DNA of 64,000 bases from Myxococcales bacterium (GTDB lineage Bacteria; Myxococcota; Bradymonadia; UBA7976; UBA1532), in the NCBI GenBank assembly GCA_020633515.1, contig JACKDM010000016.1:20977-84976 (forward strand), written 5' to 3'. A program made the translations under genes and the position numbers. The stretch's first letter is position 1; every line of letters begins with the position of its first letter. Under the pieces are notes generated by a model. The model was not told the DNA's origin, did not search any database, and worked only from the letters and a program-made list of their open reading frames with translations. This document shows, one piece after another, positions 45,558 to 51,994 of the stretch.

Positions 45558-46466
45558 ATGGACGCGGCGACCACCGTTGCTGATATGATGCTCGCCGATG
45601 CGCGGTCGAGCGCCGCACCGCGCAGATCCACGAGCGGCGGCGCGCCGGTGAGACGGCTCCCAGCGATGCAGATCTTCTCCATCACCAGCGGTAAGGGCGG
45701 CGTCGGCAAGACGAGCCTCGTGTGCAACATCGCGCTGGAGTTCGGGCGCCTCGACCGCAAGGTGCTCCTCATCGACGCCGACATGGGCCTCGCCAACGTC
45801 GACATCATGATGGGCCTCAGCCCCGAGGCCACCCTCGAGCAGCTCTTCACCGGCGAGGCCCGCGTCGCCGACCTGCTCGTCGAGGCCCGCCCCAACGTCT
45901 GCGTGCTCCCCGCCGCGTCCGGCGTGCGCGAGATGACCCACCTCGAAGACGAACAGATCGGGATGCTGCTCGACGCGCTCTCCGACCTCGAGGTCGAGTT
46001 CGACGTCGTCCTCGTCGACACCGGCGCCGGCATCGGCCGCAACGTGCTGCGCTTCAACGCCGCCGCCGGTGATGTCATCGTCGTCGCCACGCCCGAGCCC
46101 ACCTCGATGACCGACGCCTACGCGCTGATGAAGGTCCTCAGCCAGAGCACCGGCGTCAAACGCTTCCGCCTCGTCGTCAACCAGGTCGAGTCCCGCAAGC
46201 AGGCGCTGCGCGTCTACCGCCACCTCACCAACGTCGCCGACCAGTACCTCGACATCGCCATCGACTTCGCCGGCTTCGTGCTGCGCGACCCCAACGTCAC
46301 CCAGGCGGTCATCGAGCGCGAGCTGTTGCTCGAACGCTTCCCCGACAGCCCCGCGTCCGCGTGCATCCGCCAGCTCGTCGCCGATCTCGCCGCGCAGGCC
46401 AACGAGCGGCCGGCGTCGAGTCATGTGCAGTTCTTCTGGAAACGCCTGCTGCAAGCAGGGACCTGA
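45558..46466 (+). CDS. flhG: MinD-like ATPase FlhG (FleN/YlxH)
   Basis: 302 residues; ATG 45558 after GAGGAGG. A 36-residue leader precedes the deviant Walker A SGKGGVGKT near 44-52. Other MinD signatures are LLIDADMGLANVDIMMGL, DTGAGIG and TPEPTSMTDAYALMK. FlhG antagonises FlhF and limits flagellar number. The gene lies between flhF and fliA; fliA begins 5 bases after its stop. An internal start at 45666 would give the more usual short N-terminus. Confidence 0.93.
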   Translation: MDAATTVADMMLADARSSAAPRRSTSGGAPVRRLPAMQIFSITSGKGGVGKTSLVCNIALEFGRLDRKVLLIDADMGLANVDIMMGLSPEATLEQLFTGEARVADLLVEARPNVCVLPAASGVREMTHLEDEQIGMLLDALSDLEVEFDVVLVDTGAGIGRNVLRFNAAAGDVIVVATPEPTSMTDAYALMKVLSQSTGVKRFRLVVNQVESRKQALRVYRHLTNVADQYLDIAIDFAGFVLRDPNVTQAVIERELLLERFPDSPASACIRQLVADLAAQANERPASSHVQFFWKRLLQAGT

Positions 46467-46471
46467 GCCCC

Positions 46472-47224
46472 ATGAAGCAAGGCATCCGCGCCTACCAGCA
46501 GAACGCGGCGCTCGCGACGCGGCGCAAGCAGGAGGAGGCGGTGCGGCAGTACGCGCCGCTCGTCAAGAAGGTCGCCTACCGCCTGCTCCACCGCCTGCCC
46601 GCCTCGGTCGAGGTCGAGGATCTCATCTCGGTCGGCACCATCGGCCTCCTGCAAGCCATCGAGAGCTTCGACGACAGCAAAGGCACCCGCTTCGAAGCCT
46701 TCGCCGAGTTCCGCATCAAGGGTGCCATGCTCGACGAGCTGCGCACCTATGACTTCATGTCACGCACCGCGCGCTCGAAGCTCAATCAGATCGATCGCAT
46801 GATCCAGCGCTTCGAGAAGGAGCACGGCCGCCGCCCGACGCCGGCCGAGGTCGCGAGCGAGACCGGGCTCAAGGTCGACAACGTCGAGCGGCTGATGGCC
46901 GAGAACGAGCAGCTCGCGTTCCTCACCCTCGAAGACCTCGGCGTCCTGCCCGCCGATCGCACCGAGGTCCCGAGCGAGCTCCTCAGCGGCGCGCGGCCCG
47001 GTGATCCCTTCGGCAGCCTCTTCATGCAGGAGCTCCGCGAACAGCTCGTGCAGGCGCTCACCGAGATGCCCGAGCGGCTGCGGCTCGTCATGTCGCTGTA
47101 TTACTACAACGACTTGAACTTCAAGGAGATCGGCCGCGTGCTCGACCTGACCGAGTCGCGGATCAGCCAGCTCCACACCCAGGCCGTCGCGTGGCTGCGC
47201 AAGCGGCTGAGCAAGGCGACCTGA
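46472..47224 (+). CDS. fliA: flagellar RNA polymerase sigma factor FliA (sigma-28)
   Basis: 250 residues. Sigma-70 regions 2, 3 and 4 are recognisable: YAPLVKKVAYRLLHRLP and DLISVGTIGLLQAIESFD (region 2), KGAMLDELRTYDFMSRTAR, HGRRPTPAEVASETGL (region 3), and MPERLRLVMSLYYYNDLNFKEIGRVLDLTESRISQLHTQA (region 4, shown in overlapping parts). DELR and the short length identify the FliA/WhiG class, which reads late flagellar genes. Co-located with flhFG and probably transcribed from their sigma-54 promoter. Confidence 0.96.
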   Translation: MKQGIRAYQQNAALATRRKQEEAVRQYAPLVKKVAYRLLHRLPASVEVEDLISVGTIGLLQAIESFDDSKGTRFEAFAEFRIKGAMLDELRTYDFMSRTARSKLNQIDRMIQRFEKEHGRRPTPAEVASETGLKVDNVERLMAENEQLAFLTLEDLGVLPADRTEVPSELLSGARPGDPFGSLFMQELREQLVQALTEMPERLRLVMSLYYYNDLNFKEIGRVLDLTESRISQLHTQAVAWLRKRLSKAT

Positions 47225-47232
47225 AGCCATCG

Positions 47233-47292
47233 ATGGCATCGCTTGATGCCATGTCAAACATGACTCGATGACAGGGGAGGGGAGTCACCCCT
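47233..47292. terminator. hairpins between convergent fliA and fliJ
   Basis: ATGGCATC (47233-47240) pairs with GATGCCAT (47245-47252) around GCTT. AGGGG (47278-47282) pairs with CCCCT (47288-47292). Neither has a T-tract. The position between convergent genes suggests bidirectional termination. Confidence 0.4.
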
Positions 47293-47729
47293 CAATCGCG
47301 CCCGAAGCGCTGCGCGCTGCGCTCGTCGGCGGCCTTCTGCTCCTCGCGGGCGGCCTCGGCGCGCCAGAGCTCGCGGTCGCGCTCTTCGAGGACCTCGATC
47401 GCGCGCAGCCGACGGTGCGCCTCGGCGACCTTCTCGCGCGCCGCGCTCAGCTCGGCGTCGAGGCGGGTCAGCGCCTCCTCGGCGCGGGTGATCTCGTCGC
47501 GCAGCGCTTGCAGGTGGAGCTGGCGGATCCGCTCCCGCCGCGGGTCGAAGCCGACGCCGGCGCGGGGCCCGTCGGCGGCGGTCGCGGCGAGCGCGGCGCG
47601 GCGATCGGCGAGGTGCTCCGCGGCGCGCGCGTGGCGGGCGGCGAGCTCGGCGAGCCCGCCCTTGGCCGCGTCGAGCATCGCCTCTCGTTGGCGCTTGACG
47701 GCGTCGAAGCGGAACACGAAGCGGCGCAC
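47292..47729 (-). CDS. fliJ: flagellar export chaperone/stalk protein FliJ
   Basis: 145 residues from a GTG at 47729 (GGGGGT upstream). Starts MRRFVFRFDAVKRQREAML, the typical FliJ N-terminus (RF..L..VL..RE), and is a continuous coiled coil: LAELAARHARAAEHLADRRAAL, then ELSAAREKVAEAHRRLRAIEVL. FliJ is the central stalk in the FliI ring and recycles chaperones. Unusually it is not next to fliI but convergent with fliA. Confidence 0.82.
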   Translation of the reverse strand: MRRFVFRFDAVKRQREAMLDAAKGGLAELAARHARAAEHLADRRAALAATAADGPRAGVGFDPRRERIRQLHLQALRDEITRAEEALTRLDAELSAAREKVAEAHRRLRAIEVLEERDRELWRAEAAREEQKAADERSAQRFGRD

Positions 47730-47765
47730 GGCGACCCCCGGAGGCGAGCGGGACGGGCGACCGCA

Positions 47766-47794
47766 TTGACAGCGAGCGGACGCCCGCGCATGAT
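47766..47794 (+). promoter_or_regulatory. sigma-70-like promoter for rpoZ
   Basis: Perfect TTGACA (47766-47771), 17-base spacer, CATGAT (47789-47794). The start would be near 47801, 40 bases before the GTG. Confidence 0.45.
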
Positions 47795-47840
47795 ACCGCA
47801 CTCGCTCTCGTAAGCTCACCTCGCTCAGTGGAGGGATCGC

Positions 47841-48155
47841 GTGGCTCGGGTCACCGTCGAAGATTGCCTCGAACAGGTCGAAGACCAGTTCGCCCTCGTC
47901 CACCTCGCCACGTCGCGCTACCGCCAGCTCCACCGCGGCTCCCGGCGCCTCGTCGACAGCAAGAACAAGAACATCGTCACCGCGCTGCGCGAGATCGCGT
48001 CGTCTCGGGTCCGGTTCCGCGAGCCGATCCAGGAGACGCTGCTCAAGAACAAGCGCAAGCTGATCTCGCAGCGGCTCGACCGCCTCAAGGAAGACGGGCC
48101 GGAGGGCGTCGGGCTCGAGCTCGGCGACGACGACAGCACCACGCCGCTGATCTGA
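47841..48155 (+). CDS. rpoZ: RNA polymerase omega subunit
   Basis: 104 residues from GTG 47841 with GGAGGG upstream. It has the omega pattern: MARVTVEDCLEQVEDQFALVHLATSRYRQL, then NIVTALREIASSRV (shown in part), and an acidic end. Omega stabilises the beta-prime subunit and can take part in ppGpp response. The usual neighbours gmk or spoT are not present. A strong terminator follows 43 bases after the stop. Confidence 0.9.
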   Translation: MARVTVEDCLEQVEDQFALVHLATSRYRQLHRGSRRLVDSKNKNIVTALREIASSRVRFREPIQETLLKNKRKLISQRLDRLKEDGPEGVGLELGDDDSTTPLI

Positions 48156-48198
48156 CGCGGACCGCGCCCGGTGCGCCGGGCCGCGTGACCGAGACGAG

Positions 48199-48232
48199 AG
48201 CCCCGCGCGGCGCCGCCGGCGGGGCTTTTTTT
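48199..48232 (+). terminator. rho-independent terminator of rpoZ
   Basis: AGCCCCGC (48199-48206) and GCGGGGCT (48219-48226) form an 8-bp stem, followed by seven T. This is the strongest rightward terminator in the window apart from the one after the tRNA. Confidence 0.85.
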
Positions 48233-48300
48233 CATGAGCGTGCCCCGCCAAGAGCGCGGCGCCGTCGGCGGCTCTCCTCGGTGAGCGTGCCCCAAACAAA

Positions 48301-48328
48301 AGCCCCGCGCGGCGCTGCCGGCGGGGCT
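48301..48328 (-). terminator. leftward terminator of the low-complexity gene
   Basis: The same stem AGCCCCGC/GCGGGGCT recurs at 48301-48308 and 48321-48328, with an A-rich stretch on its left side (48293-48300) that becomes a U-tract on the leftward transcript. Confidence 0.7.
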
Positions 48329-48354
48329 CCTTTGCGATCGGGGACCGAGGTCGA

Positions 48355-48948
48355 TCAGCCGCTGGTCTCGTCCCCACCCTTGCGGCGGCGGCGGCGCTTG
48401 CGGCCACCGTCCTCGCCACCCTCACCGCCTTCGCCGCCCTCTTCGCCACCCTCGGCGGCCTCGCCGCCCTCGGCGGTCTCGCCGCCGTCGGTGGCCTCAC
48501 CGCCCTCACCGCCGTCGCTGACCTCGCCGCCCTCGGCCTCGGCCTGCGCGGCCGCGTCGGCGGCGGCCTTCTCGGCGGCCTCGCGCTCGGCGGCGGCGAG
48601 CGCCGCGGCCTCGGCCTGCAACCGGGCCTGCTCCTCGGCGGCCTTCTTCGCGGCGGCCTGCTCCTCGGCGGCGCGCTTCGCGGCGGCCTCTTCTTCGGCC
48701 TTGCGCTGCGCGGCGGCGAGGTTGACCGGCTCGCGGCGCCCCCCGTCGCGGAGCGCGTCGGCGAGCAGCTCGAGGCGCGCGTCGGTCGCGAGGAGCGCGG
48801 TGGCGATGCCCTCGAGGGCGCCCTTGTTGAATGGCCCGTCGGGGGAGAGCCCGGCGGCCGCGGTGAGCTGCTTGTACATGACCCGCGCCGAGTAGTAGTC
48901 GAACCGGCGCTCCAAGATACGCACGACCTGATCAGCGGTGAGACTCAC
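48355..48948 (-). CDS. conserved-looking N-terminal domain with Ala/Glu coiled coil and basic tail
   Basis: 197 residues. The first 70 residues look folded and helical (MSLTADQVVRILERRFDYYS, YKQLTAAAGL, GALEGIATALLATDARLELLADAL). Residues about 80-135 are an Ala/Glu/Lys coiled coil (AAAKRAAEEQAAAKKAAEEQ). A Gly/Glu/Asp-rich stretch follows, and the chain ends RKRRRRRKGG. I do not recognise a family. The acidic-then-basic tail recalls nucleic-acid-associated proteins, but that is only composition. It is alone on the reverse strand, with its own terminator. Confidence 0.65.
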   Translation of the reverse strand: MSLTADQVVRILERRFDYYSARVMYKQLTAAAGLSPDGPFNKGALEGIATALLATDARLELLADALRDGGRREPVNLAAAQRKAEEEAAAKRAAEEQAAAKKAAEEQARLQAEAAALAAAEREAAEKAAADAAAQAEAEGGEVSDGGEGGEATDGGETAEGGEAAEGGEEGGEGGEGGEDGGRKRRRRRKGGDETSG

Positions 48949-49056
48949 GGGTTACCCTCCTCCTTCGGCCCCACGGGTTCGGGCATCGTGGCACAGCCCG
49001 GCAGGGCGGGCAACACCTCGGCCGAATTGTTCGATCTGCATCGAAGTGTCCGGCCT

Positions 49057-49785
49057 TCAGACCCCCAGGCCGCCGTCGACGCCGATGGTCTGCCCGGTGA
49101 TGTAGGTCGCGTCCGGCCCGGCGAGGAACGCGACGAGCCCGGCGATCTCGTCGGGCGTGCCGTAGCGGCGCATCGGGATGGCCTTCTTGAGATCGGCGTC
49201 GGCGGCGTCGCGGATGCGGGCGCTCATCTCGGTGTCGATGATGCCGGGCGCGATGGCGTTGACGGTGATGCCCTTGGGCGCGAGCTCGACGGCGAGCGCG
49301 CGGGTGAACGCCTCGACGCCGCCCTTGCTCGCGGCGTAGTTGACCTGCCCGCGGTTGGGGCGGCGCGCCGAGATGCTGCTGAGGTTGATGATGCGCCCGG
49401 CGCGCTTGCGCAGCATCGGGCGCGCGGCGGCGCGGGCGAGGTAGAAGATCCCGTCGAGGTTGGTGCGCAGCACCCGGTGCCAGTCGTCGTCGCTCATCGT
49501 GAGCGCGAGCCCGTCGGCGGTGACGCCGGCGTTGTTGACGAGCACCTCGATGGCGCCGAAGCGGTCGAGGCAGGCCTGCACGGCGGCGGCGGCGGCCTCG
49601 GGGTCGCTGACGTCGGCCCGATGCAGCTCGACCTCGGCGCCGCGCTCGCGGCAGGCGGCGGCGGCGGCCTCGGCCTCGTCGCTGCGGCTGCGGTAGACGA
49701 GCAACAGCTTCGCGCCGGGCGCGGCGAGGCGCTCGGCGATCGCGCGGCCGATGCCGCGGCTCGCGCCGGTGATGAGGGCGATCAT
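49057..49785 (-). CDS. fabG: 3-oxoacyl-ACP reductase FabG
   Basis: 242 residues, short-chain dehydrogenase fold. NADPH motif TGASRGIG near residue 6-13, NNAG, and the catalytic Ser (NLSSISA), Tyr and Lys (NYAASKGG). The end has ITGQTIGVDGGLGV. It reduces beta-ketoacyl-carrier-protein. It is the last gene of the leftward operon and overlaps the preceding KAS gene by 4 bases (ATGA). Confidence 0.93.
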   Translation of the reverse strand: MIALITGASRGIGRAIAERLAAPGAKLLLVYRSRSDEAEAAAAACRERGAEVELHRADVSDPEAAAAAVQACLDRFGAIEVLVNNAGVTADGLALTMSDDDWHRVLRTNLDGIFYLARAAARPMLRKRAGRIINLSSISARRPNRGQVNYAASKGGVEAFTRALAVELAPKGITVNAIAPGIIDTEMSARIRDAADADLKKAIPMRRYGTPDEIAGLVAFLAGPDATYITGQTIGVDGGLGV

Positions 49786-51053
49786 GAGGCGAACTCCAAG
49801 GCCAGGAAGGTCGTCTGCGCGCCGAGGCCGGCGGCGTGCACGAGCGCGCGGCGCACCGGGCGGCGGCGGTCCTCGCCGCGGACGAGGTCGAGGTGGGCGC
49901 AGGCGGGGTCGAGGGTGTCGACGTGCGGCACCGCGGCGATGACGTCGCGGCGGCCGGCTTCGAGCGCGCAGGCGACCGAGATCGGGCCGCCGGCGGCGAG
50001 CGGGTGGCCGAGCTGGGCCTTGTTGGTGGTGACCGGCGGCGTGCTGTTGCCGAAGACCGCGCGGAAGGCCTCGGCCTCGCGGCGATCGAAGACCGGGGTG
50101 CCGTTGCCGTGGGCGTAGATGAGGTCGACGTCGTCGGGCGCCCAGCCGGCGCGTTCGAGCGCGCGGCGGCAGGCGGCGGTGATGACGCCGAGGTCGCCGG
50201 CCGAGAGCGCGTGCGCGCCGCAGCCGTCGCCGTAGCCGACGATGCGGGCGAGGATCTCGACCCCGCGGGCGCGGGCGTGCGCCTCGGTCTCGAGCACGAA
50301 GAACGCCGCGCCCTCGCCCGGCGCGAAGCCGTCGTGGCGCGCGTCGTACGGCCGCACCGCGTCGCTGCCCATCCCGCTCGTCAGCGCGCGCAGCCGGCCG
50401 AAGCCGGTGAAGTGCAGGACGTTGATCGACGAGTCGGCGCCGCCGGCGATGATGACGTCGGCCTTGCCCTCGACGATCGCCCACGCCGCCTCGCCGATCG
50501 CTTGCAGCCCGCCCACGCCCGAGTTGCAGTAGTTCTGGTTGATCCCGCGGGCGTCGATGTCGGCGCTGCCGAAGCCGAGCACGTTGTTCGACAGCCCCTT
50601 GAGCAGCCACAGCGGGTTGATGGCGTGCATGCCGACGTCGCCGAAGACCGAAGGCTCGAAGCCGGCCGGTCCGAAGCTGCGCTGGATCGCCGGCACGAGG
50701 TCGTCGGTGCGCCCGACCGCGGTGCCGGCGCCGACGAAGAGCCCGATCCGCTCCGGCGCGATCGCGCCGCGCTGCAAACGCCCGGCGGTGTGGGCCATCT
50801 TGAGCGCGCCCATGCCGAACTGCACCGCGCGGCTCATCAGCTTGAGGTTCTTCTTGTTGTCGATCCACTGCCGCGCCTTGTAGCCGGTGACCGGCGCGGC
50901 GACGTGGCAGGGGAAGGCGGAGGTGTCGAAGCCCGAGAACGGACCGACCGCCGACCTGCCGGCGAGCAGGTTGTCGTAGAGCTCGGCGGGGGTCAGGCCG
51001 AGCGCCGAGACGACCCCGGCGCCGGTGATGACGACCTGGCGCAGCGCGTTCAC
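49782..51053 (-). CDS. beta-ketoacyl-ACP synthase-like protein
   Basis: 423 residues from GTG 51053, overlapping the fabD stop (GTGA). KAS fold with VVITGAGVVSALG at the start. Catalytic Cys176 lies in NQNYCNSGVGG, an unusual context for the TAC(A/S) motif. The two histidines are in IYAHGNGTP and NKAQLGHPLAAGG. The Cys-His-His triad is therefore present, but the divergent surroundings suggest a specialised condensing enzyme. It lies between fabD and fabG in the leftward operon. Confidence 0.85.
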   Translation of the reverse strand: MNALRQVVITGAGVVSALGLTPAELYDNLLAGRSAVGPFSGFDTSAFPCHVAAPVTGYKARQWIDNKKNLKLMSRAVQFGMGALKMAHTAGRLQRGAIAPERIGLFVGAGTAVGRTDDLVPAIQRSFGPAGFEPSVFGDVGMHAINPLWLLKGLSNNVLGFGSADIDARGINQNYCNSGVGGLQAIGEAAWAIVEGKADVIIAGGADSSINVLHFTGFGRLRALTSGMGSDAVRPYDARHDGFAPGEGAAFFVLETEAHARARGVEILARIVGYGDGCGAHALSAGDLGVITAACRRALERAGWAPDDVDLIYAHGNGTPVFDRREAEAFRAVFGNSTPPVTTNKAQLGHPLAAGGPISVACALEAGRRDVIAAVPHVDTLDPACAHLDLVRGEDRRRPVRRALVHAAGLGAQTTFLALEFAS

Positions 51054-51994
51054 ACGGTCTCCTTGCGATCGGCGTCGAGGGCGCGGAGCAGCGCGTCGAG
51101 CTCGGCCGGCTCGTCGAGGCTCGCCATGGGCGCGCGGCGCGCGAGGCGCTTGACGTGCCCGAGGTTGGTGCGGCCGGGGCCGAGGTGCCAGAAGCGCTCG
51201 ATCCCGCGGGCGATCATCAGCTCGAGGCTCTCCCGCCAGCGCACCGCGCCGACCACCTGCCGCACGAGCGTGTCGCGCAGGACGTCGGCGGTCGCGACCT
51301 CGACCCAGGTGGCGTCGACGTTGCTGACATAAGGCAGCGCGAGCGGACCGAACGGCACCGTCGCCAGATCGGCGGCGAGGCGCTCGGCGGCGGGCGCGAG
51401 CAGGCGGCAGTGGAACGGCGCCGAGACCGCGAGCGGGGTGATGCCGGCGCCGCGGCTCCGCAGCAGCTCCGAGGCGGCGGCGACCGCGGCGGCCTCGCCG
51501 CTGATGACGGTCGCGCCGGGCGCGTTGAAGACCGCCGGCTCGCAGTAGCCCTCGACCTCGGCGCACGCGGCGGCGATCGCGTCGGGCTCGAGCCGCAGCA
51601 CCGCCGCCATCGCGCCTCGCCCCTCGGGCACGGCGTCCTGCATGTAGAGCCCGCGGCGGCGCACGAGCCGCACCGCGTCGCCGAAGCCGAGCGCGCCCGC
51701 CGCGACGAGCGCGCCGTACTCGCCGAGCGAGTGGCCGGCGACGACGTCGGGCCGAAACCCGCGCCGATCCAGCACCGCCCACGCCGCGCAAGCGACCGTC
51801 AGCACCGCGGGCTGCGTGTTCTCGGTGCGGTTGAGCGCGTCCTCGGGGCCGTCGAAGATCACCGCCGAGAGCTTCTCCCCGAGCGCGTCGTCGGCGGCCT
51901 CGAAGACCGCGCGCCCCTCGGGGAGCGCGCGCAGATGCCGGCCCATGCCCACGTACTGCGTGGCCTGACCGGCGAACAGGAGCGCGGTCTTCAC
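51050..51994 (-). CDS. fabD: malonyl-CoA:ACP transacylase FabD
   Basis: 314 residues, normal length. N-terminus LLFAGQATQYVGMG, nucleophile elbow GHSLGEY with Ser89, catalytic His in SAPFHCRLL, and NAPGATVISG. It loads malonyl groups onto the carrier protein. FAGQ and GHSLGEY match the FabD/PKS-AT superfamily. It overlaps both neighbours by 4 bases. Confidence 0.93.
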   Translation of the reverse strand: MKTALLFAGQATQYVGMGRHLRALPEGRAVFEAADDALGEKLSAVIFDGPEDALNRTENTQPAVLTVACAAWAVLDRRGFRPDVVAGHSLGEYGALVAAGALGFGDAVRLVRRRGLYMQDAVPEGRGAMAAVLRLEPDAIAAACAEVEGYCEPAVFNAPGATVISGEAAAVAAASELLRSRGAGITPLAVSAPFHCRLLAPAAERLAADLATVPFGPLALPYVSNVDATWVEVATADVLRDTLVRQVVGAVRWRESLELMIARGIERFWHLGPGRTNLGHVKRLARRAPMASLDEPAELDALLRALDADRKETV

